A stretch of DNA of 37,994 nucleotides, from assembly GCA_035295985.1 (NCBI GenBank), contig DATHBT010000148.1:1-37994 (forward strand), in the 5' to 3' direction. The stretch is from JAIVGV01 sp035295985. GTDB taxonomy: Bacteria > Acidobacteriota > Blastocatellia > Pyrinomonadales > Pyrinomonadaceae. This document shows, in pieces, positions 26,110-36,060 of this stretch. Under the pieces are notes generated by a model, which made no database searches, was not told the origin of the DNA, and was given only the letters and a program-made list of their open reading frames with translations. Position 1 is the stretch's first letter, and each line of letters begins with the position of its first letter. Made by a program: the position numbers and the translations under genes.

Positions 26110-26195
26110 CTGCCACTCCGTGTAAAGCGCGCCCAAGGTTATGACAAGGCCGAGGCGCGGACAGTCGCCAGTAGCCTGCCTTGCACACTCACGGT

Positions 26196-27770
<1,575 letters not shown>

Positions 27771-28005
27771 GCGAGTGGTCTTTCGGGAAAGTGCATCGGC
27801 GCGATCTCGTAAAGCCTGGTCGGGCACGGATCGGGTCAAGGTCGTCTGCCGCGCGGCCCGTTCGGCCGCGGCGGCGTCGTTAGACCGCCCCGCGACGGCT
27901 CGATTATACTGGCCCGACAAAACGCGCGCACGCGGCACAGCCCGACGGCACGAACGACGCCGCCGAACTGAGCGTCCGGCGCACGCGGCCGTCAAGAAAA
28001 CCCGC

Positions 28006-29601
28006 ATGACCAACCCGAACAGACTGAGAGTAGGCGTCGCGGCCGAACCAGCACCCGGCGGCGTGCGCGAACTGCTCGCGCGGTGCGTCTTCAAAGGCGC
28101 GGGCGTCTCGGCGTGCGGGGCGGGCGGCGCGGCGCAGGATTTTGCGCGCCGGCTCGTCGCGGAATGCGACTTCAAAGGCGACGAAGGCGACACGTTCCTA
28201 GTACACGCGGCGGCGGCGTGCTTCGCGAGCGATCCCGCGGCGGCGCGGGAAGGGAAGGACGGAACGGCGAACGCGCCGAGCGATCTGACGGCCGGCAACG
28301 CGGGCCGACTGCTGCTCGTCGGCGCGGGCGAGCGCGAAGAGGACGGCGATCTCTTCCGCGCCTCGCTGCGCCGCGCCGCGGCGACGGCCGTCCGTCGCGC
28401 GCGGGAGACGAAGGCCGCGCGCGTCGCCTTCATCCTCCCCGACTGTGATGACAGGGCCGGCGCGGCGCGCGCCGCGGCCGAAGGCGCGTGCCTCGGCTCA
28501 TACGAGAACGATTTTTATCAGAAGAGAGAGGACGACGATCAGTCGCCGCTTGAAGAGTTCGTCGTCGTCGCGGACGGCGCGGACGAAGAGATGCGCGCGG
28601 CGGTCGAGCGCGGCCGTGTCGTCGCAGAGAGCGCCAACTGGGCGCGCTCGCTCGCGGACGAGCCGGGAGGCAGTCTCCCGCCACTCGAACTCGCGCGCCG
28701 CGCGGCTGAGATGGCCGGAGAGTTTAATTTGAAGATCGAGACGCTCGACGCCGCGGAGATTCAGGCGCGCGGGATGGGCGGCCTGTGGGGCGTCGGGAAG
28801 GGATCGGACGAGCCGCCCGCGCTCATCGCCGTCAGCTACGAACCCGAAGGCGCGGCCGACGGCGACGAGCTGTGGGCCTTCGTCGGCAAGGGCATCACGT
28901 TCGACACGGGCGGCATCTCGATCAAGCCGGCCGAGGGCATGGAGGAGATGAAGTCCGACATGGCCGGCGGCGCTGCCGCGCTCGGCGCGCTGCGCGCTCT
29001 CGCGCAGCTCAGGCCACGCCGCCGCGTCGTCGCCGTCGTGCCCGCGGCCGAGAACATGCCTTCGGGCCGCTCCATCAAGCCGGGCGACGTGATCCGCACG
29101 CACGCCGGACACACCATCGAGGTCGTTGACACTGACGCCGAGGGCCGTCTCGTCCTGGTTGACGGCATCAGTTACGCGAAACAGCTCGGCGCGACGCGCA
29201 TCGTCGATCTGGCGACGCTCACGGGATCGATCATCGTCGCGCTGGGCGACCACCGCGCCGGCCTGTTCAGCAACGACGACGAGTGGGCGCGGCAGGTCGA
29301 GCACGCGGCCCGCCGCGCGGGCGAGCCGGTCTGGCGGATGCCGGTCTCCGACGACTACAAGAAGAAGATCGAGAGCGACATCGCGGACTTCAAAAACTAC
29401 GGAGGCCGGCCCGACGCGACCGGCGCCGCGCTCCTGCTCTCGAAGTTCGCGGCAGATACACCCTGGGCGCACCTCGACATCGCCGCCACCGCCTGGCTCG
29501 AAGACGAGCAGCCGCACGCGCCCGCGGGCGCGACCGGCGCGGGCGTCCGCACCTTGGTTGAACTCGCCTGCGGACAGACGACCTTAACCGATGGCGACTG
29601 A
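28006..29601 (+). CDS. Leucyl aminopeptidase (M17 family)
   Basis: The protein has 531 residues, slightly longer than E. coli PepA. The N-terminal domain is divergent. The catalytic domain holds VGKGITFDTGGISIKP with the metal-binding Lys and Asp, KSDMAGGAAALGAL, and VVDTDAEGRLVLVD, where the usual NTDAEGRL has Asp in place of Asn but keeps both metal ligands Asp and Glu. LATLTGSIIVALGDHRAGLFSND follows. It should remove N-terminal residues from peptides in the cytoplasm using two divalent metals. ATG 28006 is chosen because the homology begins shortly after; the frame extends upstream without one. The next gene starts 11 bases before its stop ends, indicating translational coupling. Confidence 0.93.
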   Translation: MTNPNRLRVGVAAEPAPGGVRELLARCVFKGAGVSACGAGGAAQDFARRLVAECDFKGDEGDTFLVHAAAACFASDPAAAREGKDGTANAPSDLTAGNAGRLLLVGAGEREEDGDLFRASLRRAAATAVRRARETKAARVAFILPDCDDRAGAARAAAEGACLGSYENDFYQKREDDDQSPLEEFVVVADGADEEMRAAVERGRVVAESANWARSLADEPGGSLPPLELARRAAEMAGEFNLKIETLDAAEIQARGMGGLWGVGKGSDEPPALIAVSYEPEGAADGDELWAFVGKGITFDTGGISIKPAEGMEEMKSDMAGGAAALGALRALAQLRPRRRVVAVVPAAENMPSGRSIKPGDVIRTHAGHTIEVVDTDAEGRLVLVDGISYAKQLGATRIVDLATLTGSIIVALGDHRAGLFSNDDEWARQVEHAARRAGEPVWRMPVSDDYKKKIESDIADFKNYGGRPDATGAALLLSKFAADTPWAHLDIAATAWLEDEQPHAPAGATGAGVRTLVELACGQTTLTDGD

Positions 29602-30661
29602 AGAGACCTTTTTCCTGACGGGTTTCCCCGGCTTCATCGCCGGGCGGCTCGTGCGTCGCCTGGCGGCGGACGGCGCGCGCTTCCTGCTGCTCGTGCAGCC
29701 CGCCTTCGTCGGGCGCGCGCGCGCGGAGCTTGAGGAGATCGCCCGTGAGTCGGGCATGCGGGCCGAACGCTTCCGCATCCTCGAAGGCGACATCACGCGC
29801 GAGCGGCTGGGGATGTCGCAGGGGGACTTCGAGACGGCGCGCGCTGAGGCGACGGCCATCTTCCACCTCGCGGCCATCTACGATCTTGCCGTCGAGCGCG
29901 GGCCGGCGATGCGCGTGAACGTCGAGGGCACGCACAACGTCTGCGAGTTCGCGCGCGCCGTCAAAACCCTGCGCCGCTTCCACCACGTCTCGACCTGCTA
30001 CGTCGCGGGGCTGCGCACCGGCCTCGTCCGCGAGGACGAGCTGCGCCACGACGCCGGCTTCCGCAACTTCTACGAGGAGACGAAGTACCTCTCAGAGATC
30101 GAGGTTGACGCCTTGAAAGGCGAACTGCCTGTAACGATCCACCGCCCGGCGGTCGTCTGCGGCGACTCGCGCACGGGCGAGACGGCGAAGTACGACGGCG
30201 TCTATTACCTGATCAACTACCTGCGGATGCAGCCCAAACTCCTGTCGCTCGCCAACATCGGCAACCGCGACGTGCGGCTGAACGTCGTGCCGGTGGACTT
30301 CGTCGTCGAGGCGATGGCCGCGCTCGCGCGCGACGACGGGGCGGTGGGCGCGACCGTCCAGATCGCAGACCCCGCGCCGCTCACCACCTACGAGCTGTTC
30401 GAGACCATCGCGCAAACGCTCGCGCACCGCGGCTCGTTCGTCACCGTCCCGCCCCTGCTCGTCCAGAAGTCGCTCGCACTGAGCGTGTCGGAGAAGCTGA
30501 CGGGCCTGCCCCGCGCCGGCGCGCCCTACTTCTTCATCCAGCAGACCTACGACACCGCGCGCGCCCAGGCCCTACTCGAACCCCACGGCCTGCGCTGCCC
30601 CACCTTCCCGTCATACGTCAACGCCCTCATCGACTTCGTCGAGAAACACCCGACGCTGTAA
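29591..30661 (+). CDS. Extended SDR, thioester-reductase/epimerase-like
   Basis: The protein has 356 residues. The NAD(P)-binding start is FFLTGFPGFIAGRLVRRL (TGxxGxxxG class). IFHLAAIYDLAVERGPAMRVNVEGTHNV and the catalytic YEETKYLSE (Tyr-x3-Lys) follow. The pattern is closest to the NAD-binding domain 4 group (fatty acyl-CoA/thioester reductases) rather than sugar epimerases. Substrate specificity cannot be read. The gene overlaps the aminopeptidase end by 11 bases. Five bases after its stop the heptad hairpin C begins, which may end the transcript before the perR promoter. Confidence 0.88.
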   Translation: MATEETFFLTGFPGFIAGRLVRRLAADGARFLLLVQPAFVGRARAELEEIARESGMRAERFRILEGDITRERLGMSQGDFETARAEATAIFHLAAIYDLAVERGPAMRVNVEGTHNVCEFARAVKTLRRFHHVSTCYVAGLRTGLVREDELRHDAGFRNFYEETKYLSEIEVDALKGELPVTIHRPAVVCGDSRTGETAKYDGVYYLINYLRMQPKLLSLANIGNRDVRLNVVPVDFVVEAMAALARDDGAVGATVQIADPAPLTTYELFETIAQTLAHRGSFVTVPPLLVQKSLALSVSEKLTGLPRAGAPYFFIQQTYDTARAQALLEPHGLRCPTFPSYVNALIDFVEKHPTL

Positions 30662-30666
30662 AAGCT

Positions 30667-30781
30667 GTCCGTCGTCCGTGGTCAGTTGTCCGTCGTTCGC
30701 GCCCGCGCGGCTTGATGCTTGAACCGCGGGCGGCGAGCCTGCGAAGCACAGACAACGGACAACTGACCACGGACAACGGAC
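30667..30781. repeat. Heptad-repeat hairpin C (GTCCGTN family)
   Basis: Two 30-base arms (30667-30696 and 30752-30781) pair with two mismatches around a 55-base loop that holds a further GC-rich stem. The left arm parses into units GTCCGTC, GTCCGTG, GTCAGTT, GTCCGTC. It begins 5 bases after the SDR stop and ends 10 bases before the perR promoter's -35 hexamer. Confidence 0.9.
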
Positions 30782-30791
30782 GACAGTCCGC

Positions 30792-30823
30792 TTGACAGCT
30801 CACCGGTTTAGAATTATTCTAAA
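30792..30823 (+). promoter_or_regulatory. perR promoter with overlapping PerR box
   Basis: TTGACA (30792-30797) and TATTCT (30815-30820) are spaced by 17 bases. The 17-base perfect palindrome TTTAGAATTATTCTAAA (30807-30823) covers the -10 hexamer and has the 7-1-7 form of PerR boxes. Binding there would block transcription, giving autoregulation of the PerR-type gene that starts at 30841. Confidence 0.8.
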
Positions 30824-30840
30824 TCCACTTTTCAGCCATT

Positions 30841-31254
30841 ATGAGTACAGGCTCGGAGATTGAGGCGGGCGCGAGGGCGCTGACGCCGCAGCGGCAGGTC
30901 GTCTTGCGGGTCGTGCGCGGGACGGAGGCGCACCTGACGGCCGCCGAGATCTACGACGCCGCGCGTCAGCTTCTGCCTTCGATCAGCTTCGCGACCGTCT
31001 ATAACTCGCTGCGCTACCTGAGAGACGAGGGGCTGATCAGCGAGATCACCTTCGGCAACGCCGCCAGCCGCTACGACCGCGAGACGGGCCGCCACGATCA
31101 CGCCGTCTGCACCGAGTGCGGCCAGCTCACGGATTTCGATCTGGACGAGACGGCCGCGCTGTTGAAGCTGGCGGCTCGCCGCTCGAAGTTCAAGCCGCAG
31201 TCCGTCCACCTGACGCTCTACGGCCTGTGCCCAGACTGCGGCGCGAAGGGTTAG
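30841..31254 (+). CDS. perR: Peroxide-responsive Fur-family repressor
   Basis: The protein has 137 residues. A winged-helix DNA-binding half (LTAAEIYDAA, ISFATVYNSLRYL) is followed by the dimer domain. His31, Asp79, His85, His87 and Asp98 correspond to B. subtilis PerR His37, Asp85, His91, His93 and Asp104, all with the same offset of six. Asp98, rather than the Glu typical of Fur, argues for peroxide sensing. Structural zinc cysteines are Cys90/Cys93 (CTECG) and a C-terminal CPDCG pair. With Fe2+ the protein would sense H2O2 by His oxidation and release its operator. The promoter carries a matching box. No Shine-Dalgarno sequence is seen, and the leader would be short. Confidence 0.93.
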   Translation: MSTGSEIEAGARALTPQRQVVLRVVRGTEAHLTAAEIYDAARQLLPSISFATVYNSLRYLRDEGLISEITFGNAASRYDRETGRHDHAVCTECGQLTDFDLDETAALLKLAARRSKFKPQSVHLTLYGLCPDCGAKG

Positions 31255-31362
31255 GCGGCGCGCGTTTGTCGTGCGCCGCACAATTTTTTTAGGCGCGCGC
31301 CTGCGCTCATTCGAGGCCGCGCGCTGTATAAGGAAATCATTTCACGGAGGACTGAGAACAGA

Positions 31363-31929
31363 ATGTCATCACCGGCGACAGCGTTAGAGTCGGCGCAGGT
31401 CGGGCGGCCCGCGCCCGACTTCGACATGGCCTCGACCAAGAACCTGGAGAAGCTCGACCAGAACGTCAAGCTCTCCGACTACAATGGCAAGTGGCTCGTG
31501 CTGCTCTTCTACCCGCTCGACTTCACCTTCGTCTGCCCGACGGAGCTGACGGCGTTCAGCGATCACTACGAGGACTTCCAGGGGATCGGCGCGGAGATCA
31601 TCGGCGTCTCGACCGACTCGGTTCACTCGCACCGCGCGTGGCTCAAGACCCCGCGCGATCAGAACGGCGTCGAGGGCCTGAAATATCCGCTCGCGGCCGA
31701 CATCACCAAGGAGGTGTCGCGCAAGTACGGCGTGCTCATCGAAGACAAGGGCATCGCGCTGCGCGGCCTCTTCGTCGTCGACCCCGAGGGCATCCTGCGC
31801 TACAAGGTCGTCCACGACCTGAACGTCGGCCGCTCGACCGAGGAGACCCTGCGCGTCATCCAAGCGCTCCAGACCGGCGGACTCTGCGCCGCCGAGTGGA
31901 AGCCGGGGCAGAGCACGCTCAAGGTGTAA
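31363..31929 (+). CDS. Typical 2-Cys peroxiredoxin (AhpC/Prx1 type)
   Basis: The protein has 188 residues. The peroxidatic Cys58 lies in PLDFTFVCPTELTAF and the resolving cysteine is Cys175 in LCAAEWKPGQ. The segment VDPEGILRYKVVHDLNVGRSTEETLRVIQALQ is typical of the class. It reduces hydrogen peroxide and organic peroxides in the cytoplasm, needing a thiol donor such as the TlpA-like protein downstream or a thioredoxin kept reduced by TrxB. It follows perR by 108 bases. GGAGGA lies 11 bases before the ATG, and a possible -10 (TATAAG, 31327-31332) suggests an internal promoter, though I see no second PerR box. The stop is followed one base later by hairpin D. Confidence 0.95.
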   Translation: MSSPATALESAQVGRPAPDFDMASTKNLEKLDQNVKLSDYNGKWLVLLFYPLDFTFVCPTELTAFSDHYEDFQGIGAEIIGVSTDSVHSHRAWLKTPRDQNGVEGLKYPLAADITKEVSRKYGVLIEDKGIALRGLFVVDPEGILRYKVVHDLNVGRSTEETLRVIQALQTGGLCAAEWKPGQSTLKV

Positions 31930-31930
31930 T

Positions 31931-32041
31931 AGCTGTTAGCTGTTAGCTGTTAGCTGTTAGCCGGAAGCCGCCAGCCGCCGGCCTTCAATTCTGAATGCGC
32001 CTTTGGTTCGGCTAAAAGCTAACAGCTAACAGCTAACAGCT
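31931..32041. repeat. Heptad-repeat hairpin D (TTAGCTG family)
   Basis: Two 32-base arms (31931-31962 and 32010-32041) pair with one mismatch around a 47-base loop. The left arm is four consecutive TTAGCTG-type units. It starts one base after the peroxiredoxin stop and ends 7 bases before the Shine-Dalgarno sequence of the next gene. The unit is the same as in hairpin B, 20 kb away. Confidence 0.92.
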
Positions 32042-32059
32042 TCTTTCTGAGGTGTCACC

Positions 32060-32536
32060 ATGCCGATGAGGATCGGGACTGAGATGCCGTCGCTTGAAGG
32101 TGCGACCGAGTGGCTGAACGCGACGGGGGCGGCAGCCGAGGCGAAGACGGAGGGACGGCCCACGCTCGTCCATTTCTGGTCTGTGAGCTGCGGCGTCTGC
32201 AAGGATAATTTGCCGCGCCTCGCGAAGTGGCGGGACGAGCGCGCGGCCGACGGGCTGCGCGTCGTGGCCGTCCACATGCCGCGCCACGAGTCGGACACGG
32301 ACGTGGAGAAGGTGCGCGACGTGGTGACGGAGTACCAGATCACGGAGCCGTGCGCGGTGGACAACGAGCACAAGCTCAAGGACGCCTTCCAGAACGAGCA
32401 CGGTTACGTCCCCGCCTACTACCTGTTCGACGCCGAGGGCAAGCTCCGCTGCTTCGCCGCTGGCGAGCGCGGCATCAACCTCGTCGCCGCCTCGCTCGAA
32501 CGGCTGCTGCCGAAGGCCGAGGGGCAGACGGCGTAA
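32060..32536 (+). CDS. Thioredoxin-like (TlpA/ResA-type) protein
   Basis: The protein has 158 residues with no signal peptide, so it should be cytoplasmic. The redox pair is Cys44/Cys47 in HFWSVSCGVCKDNLPRL. The fold continues with LRVVAVHMPRHESDTDVEKVRDVV and the cis-Pro region GYVPAYYLFDAEGKL. It probably exchanges disulfides and may donate electrons to the peroxiredoxin immediately upstream. GAGGTG lies 5 bases before the ATG. The pair is separated only by hairpin D, so expression of this gene may depend on read-through of it. Confidence 0.9.
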   Translation: MPMRIGTEMPSLEGATEWLNATGAAAEAKTEGRPTLVHFWSVSCGVCKDNLPRLAKWRDERAADGLRVVAVHMPRHESDTDVEKVRDVVTEYQITEPCAVDNEHKLKDAFQNEHGYVPAYYLFDAEGKLRCFAAGERGINLVAASLERLLPKAEGQTA

Positions 32537-32592
32537 GTCGCGGGCGCGGCAACCGGGCGGCACAATGCCTCGCCGCCGTGCGCTGTAATGTG

Positions 32593-32636
32593 AAAGGCCG
32601 GAGGCGCGCGACTTTGATCGCGTGCCTCCGGCCTTT
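32593..32636. terminator. Bidirectional terminator between convergent genes
   Basis: A 13-base perfect stem (AAAGGCCGGAGGC, 32593-32605, with 32624-32636) is followed by TTTCTT on the plus side and by TTTCAC on the minus side. It lies between the thioredoxin-like gene and the DUF4112 gene. Confidence 0.8.
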
Positions 32637-32672
32637 CTTGTCATCCGCCCACTGTTAGTGCGGCGGCCGTCC

Positions 32673-33233
32673 TCAGAAGAGCGACGACAGCGCGCCGCCC
32701 AACCAGCTCAGCAAGTACCACGCAATCGTGATAGAGCCGACGAGCATGGCGAGCAGGACGAGCATCAGCAGCCCGAGGAAGAGCCAGTCGCTCGCCCGGC
32801 CGTGCCGCGCCTCTTCGGGCGGGACGGAGGCGCGCTGCCGGAGCAGCTCGATGTTCATCTGGTTCGACTTCCAGGCGAAGTCGAAGAGGTCGCCGATGAA
32901 GGGGACGGTGCCGAGCAGGTAGTCGACGCCGACGTTGGCGGCCATGCGGAGCAGCGTCACCTTGGGGACGCGGTAGCGGACGCCGGCCGCCAGCACGTAG
33001 AAGGAGACGAGCGTGGTCAGCGTGTCGCCGACGCCGGGGATGAGGCCGACGAGTCCGTCCAGCCCGAAGCGCCAGCCTGTGCCGGGGATGCGGAACAGCC
33101 CGTCCATCCAGCGGCTCAACTGTTCGAGGCTCTCCTCGACCTCGACCCGCGTGTGCCGCGGCTCGGGCGCGACCGCAGCCGCCGTCTCACGCCGCTCCTG
33201 AAGACCCCCTTGCACGTCCCGCGTATCTCTCAT
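32673..33233 (-). CDS. DUF4112 membrane protein
   Basis: The protein has 186 residues. Two re-entrant or short hydrophobic segments carry the family core (FGLDGLVGLIPGVGDTLTTLVSFYVL and VDYLLGTVPFIGDLFDFAWKSN), then a C-terminal transmembrane helix (about 150-175). The family has no assigned function. It stands as a single gene, convergent with the thioredoxin-like gene and divergent from the serine hydrolase. Confidence 0.9.
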   Translation of the reverse strand: MRDTRDVQGGLQERRETAAAVAPEPRHTRVEVEESLEQLSRWMDGLFRIPGTGWRFGLDGLVGLIPGVGDTLTTLVSFYVLAAGVRYRVPKVTLLRMAANVGVDYLLGTVPFIGDLFDFAWKSNQMNIELLRQRASVPPEEARHGRASDWLFLGLLMLVLLAMLVGSITIAWYLLSWLGGALSSLF

Positions 33234-33417
33234 GCCGTCATCATAGGTGACTCGGCGCGCGCGGGGAAGCGTGCGCGGCGACGGTTGACGGACGGCGCGC
33301 GCCTGTTTTGTGGCACAATGCGCCCGCGCTTCTTTCCGCGTCGTCGCCCTTCAAACTCTGAAATCGGAATCCCGGCTTGGTCGCGCTCGTGCCGCGTCCG
33401 GCCGCGGGGGGATTTTT

Positions 33418-35166
33418 ATGGCACAACTGCTCACGCGCCGCGGCTTCATCCGGGCGGGCTGCCGGACGGCCGCCGCCGCGGCAACCCTGCGCGCTCTGGA
33501 CGCGCGGGCCGCGCCCGCTCTGCTCGGCTCGTTCGAGCCGCAGACCCGCGCCGGAAGAGCCGCCGCGCTGCGCCCGGCCTTCGCGCTCATCGATCAGTTC
33601 GTCACGCGCCACATGGCGGAGACCGGCGCGCCCGGACTGACGCTCTCGCTCGCCGACGCCGCGGGGCTGCTGCGCGCCTCTGCTTACGGCTTCGCCGACC
33701 TGAAGACTCGCGCGCGCGTCACGCCCGACACGCTCTTCGAGATCGGATCGATCTCGAAGTCGTTCGTCGCCGTCGCCCTGCTGCAACTGCGCGACGAGGG
33801 CAAGCTCGATTTTCATCGCCCCGTCACAGACTACGTGCCCTGGCTGAGGATCGACACAAAGTTCGAACCCGTCACGGTTCACCACCTCGTCACGCACACG
33901 GCCGGTCTGCCCGGCGCGCCGCTCCTGCTCGACGCGCTGCTCGCGCCGCTGTGGACGGCCTGGAAGCCGGGGTCGCGCTTCCTCTACTCGAACACCGGCT
34001 ACAACATCCTCGGCTTCGTCATCGAGGCCGCGGACGGACGGCCCTTCGCCGACGCCATGCGCGCCCGCGTGCTCGCGCCGCTCGGCATGACGGCAAGCTC
34101 GCCCACGATCACAAACGAGACGCGCGCGCGCATGGCCGTCGGCTACGAACCCGTCCCCGACGACAGGCCGTGGCCCGCGCGCGGGCCGTTGGGCGAGGCG
34201 CAGTGGATCGAGGTTGACATCGCCGCGGGCAGCGTCGCCTCCACGCCCGCCGACATGGCGTCTTACATGAGCGCGCTCATTAACCGCGGGCAGTTGAAGA
34301 ACGGCCGCCGCCTCTTCTCAGAGGAGAGTTTCAAACAAATGATCGCGCCCGCGATCCGCGCACCCTTCCGCGGCGAGGAGGCGTCCTACGGCTACGGACT
34401 CTGGGTGAGCCAGATCGAGGGCCACACGCGCCTGCGCCACACGGGCGGCATGGTCGCCTTCAGCTCTTCGATGGATGTTGACGTGACGGGCGGCACGGCC
34501 GCGTTCGCCTCCGTCAACGCGAACCTGCGCGGCTACCGACCCGTCGCCGTCACGAAGTTCGCAATCGGGACGCTGAACGCCGCGCTCTCCGGGAAGACTC
34601 TGCCCACGCTCCCCGCGCCCGCGCCGCCGGCCGAGGAGATCAAAAACGCGGCCGAGTTCGCCGGCACGTACACCGCGCCCGACGGGCGCAGGCTCATGCT
34701 CGTCGCGGAAGGGCAGAGGCTTCTCCTGCTGCACAAGGGCCGGCGCGTCGTGCTCGAACGCGCGGGCGGGCCGAACACTTTTCTGGTGCGCCATCCCGAC
34801 TTCGATCTCTTCCTGCTCGGTTTTGTGCGCGAGGGCGACGCGGTGACGGAGGCGTTCCACGGCGCGGACTGGTTCGCGGGCGGGCGCTACAAAGGCGCGC
34901 GCGAGTTCAGTCACTCGAAGGAGTGGGAGGGTTACGTCGGCCACTACCACAACGACAGCCCGTGGTACGGCGACGCGCGCGTGGTTCTGCGCAAAGGGAG
35001 GCTCTGGCTGGACGGCTTGCAGCCGCTCGTGCCGAAGGCCGACGGCACGTTCGGCGCGGGCGACGCGGAAGGGCCTGACCGTGTCGGCTTCGAGTCAATC
35101 GTGCAGGGGCGCGCGATGAGGATGAACTACTCCGGCATCCTCTTCCGCCGCGCGTTCACGCCGTAA
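33418..35166 (+). CDS. Tat-exported serine hydrolase, beta-lactamase/class C fold
   Basis: The protein has 582 residues. The N-terminus LTRRGFIRAGCRTAAAAATL has a twin-arginine motif. The catalytic domain (about 55-400) has Ser111 and Lys114 in EIGSISKS, Tyr190-Ser-Asn192 in FLYSNTGYN, and HTGGM as the third motif. A further 180 residues form a beta-rich C-terminal domain (FAGTYTAPDGRRLMLVAEGQRLLLLHKG) as in DUF3471-type extensions. It is more likely a peptidase or esterase than a true beta-lactamase. ATG 33418 is chosen because a GGGGGGAT site lies just upstream and the Tat motif follows; the frame extends 36 codons further without one. Confidence 0.9.
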   Translation: MAQLLTRRGFIRAGCRTAAAAATLRALDARAAPALLGSFEPQTRAGRAAALRPAFALIDQFVTRHMAETGAPGLTLSLADAAGLLRASAYGFADLKTRARVTPDTLFEIGSISKSFVAVALLQLRDEGKLDFHRPVTDYVPWLRIDTKFEPVTVHHLVTHTAGLPGAPLLLDALLAPLWTAWKPGSRFLYSNTGYNILGFVIEAADGRPFADAMRARVLAPLGMTASSPTITNETRARMAVGYEPVPDDRPWPARGPLGEAQWIEVDIAAGSVASTPADMASYMSALINRGQLKNGRRLFSEESFKQMIAPAIRAPFRGEEASYGYGLWVSQIEGHTRLRHTGGMVAFSSSMDVDVTGGTAAFASVNANLRGYRPVAVTKFAIGTLNAALSGKTLPTLPAPAPPAEEIKNAAEFAGTYTAPDGRRLMLVAEGQRLLLLHKGRRVVLERAGGPNTFLVRHPDFDLFLLGFVREGDAVTEAFHGADWFAGGRYKGAREFSHSKEWEGYVGHYHNDSPWYGDARVVLRKGRLWLDGLQPLVPKADGTFGAGDAEGPDRVGFESIVQGRAMRMNYSGILFRRAFTP

Positions 35167-35195
35167 CGCGCGGCGGGTCGGGCGGCGTCGCAGCG

Positions 35196-35891
35196 TTATT
35201 CCTGCAACTGCCAGAGGCGCGCGCCGCCCTTGATGCCGTACTCGTTGGGGACCGTCCGCACGTCGGGGCCCAGGTCGAAGTCGATCCTCTTGGCGTTCCC
35301 GCCGCCGATGTAGAGCCGGTCGAAGTTGGTCAGCGAGCGCAGCGTCTCGATGGCGAGCTTGACGCGGCGGTTCCACTTCGCCTTCCCGATCTTCTTCAGC
35401 GCCGCGTTGCCCAACTGCTCGTCGTAGGTCTCGCCCTTGCGGAACGGGTGGTGCGACAGTTCGAGGTGCGGGCCGAGTCGCCCGTCCACGAAGATGGCCG
35501 AGCCGAACCCCGTGCCGAGCGTGACGACCATCTCGACGCCCGCGCCCTCCACCGCGCCCAGCCCCTGCATGTCCGCGTCGTTGAGCACGCGGACGGGCTT
35601 GCCGAGCCGCCCTTCGAGTGCGGCGGCGAGGTCGAGACCTCTGAACGCCTTGGTGCCGAGGTTCGGCGCGGTGATGACGCGCCCGCGCCTGACCACGCCG
35701 GGGAAGCCGACCGACACGCGCTCGTAATCCGCCAGCGGCTCGACCAGCTTGACGAGCGCGTCCACGAGCAACTGCGGCCCGCACGGGTGCGGCGTCTCCA
35801 CGCGCACGCGCTCGCTCAACATGTTCCCTTCCGAGTCCAGAACCGCTGCCTTGAGGCCGGTTCCCCCGACATCTATCGCCAGAATTTGCAT
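35196..35891 (-). CDS. ppgK: Polyphosphate glucokinase (ROK superfamily)
   Basis: The protein has 231 residues, a usual length for the family. The nucleotide/polyphosphate loop is AIDVGGTGLKAAVLD, the glucose and catalytic region is VSVGFPGVVRRG and VLNDADMQGLG (catalytic Asp), and TLGTGFGSAIFVDG follows. The zinc-binding CxCGxxGC motif of typical ROK kinases is absent, as in PPGK. It phosphorylates glucose using polyphosphate and perhaps ATP. It is a single minus-strand gene, convergent with the serine hydrolase after a 29-base gap; no operon partner is visible. Confidence 0.9.
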   Translation of the reverse strand: MQILAIDVGGTGLKAAVLDSEGNMLSERVRVETPHPCGPQLLVDALVKLVEPLADYERVSVGFPGVVRRGRVITAPNLGTKAFRGLDLAAALEGRLGKPVRVLNDADMQGLGAVEGAGVEMVVTLGTGFGSAIFVDGRLGPHLELSHHPFRKGETYDEQLGNAALKKIGKAKWNRRVKLAIETLRSLTNFDRLYIGGGNAKRIDFDLGPDVRTVPNEYGIKGGARLWQLQE

Positions 35892-36060
35892 GGTATTTTC
35901 CGGAGCGAGATTGAAATTGACGGCGCGCGGCGCGCGCCCGGTGGAGCGTCGCGCATTTAATCACGCCCGCGGAAATCTGTACAGGAGGAAAGGAGGCCGC
36001 GGGGCGCGCGCCCTCGCCGCCGCGCGCCCCCGCCGCGAGCCGGCGGGCGCTTAAGCTGCT

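Noticed and set aside
31291..31302. Terminator before the peroxiredoxin gene (AGGCGCGCGCCT)
   Set aside because: The T-run precedes the short palindrome instead of following it on the relevant strand, and the stem is too short.
31931..32041. CRISPR-like short repeats
   Set aside because: Units are contiguous heptamers with no spacers, arranged as an inverted pair; no cas genes are nearby.
33418..35166. Beta-lactamase resistance determinant
   Set aside because: The S-x-x-K and Y-S-N motifs are shared with peptidases and esterases; the large C-terminal domain and lack of resistance context favour another hydrolase role.
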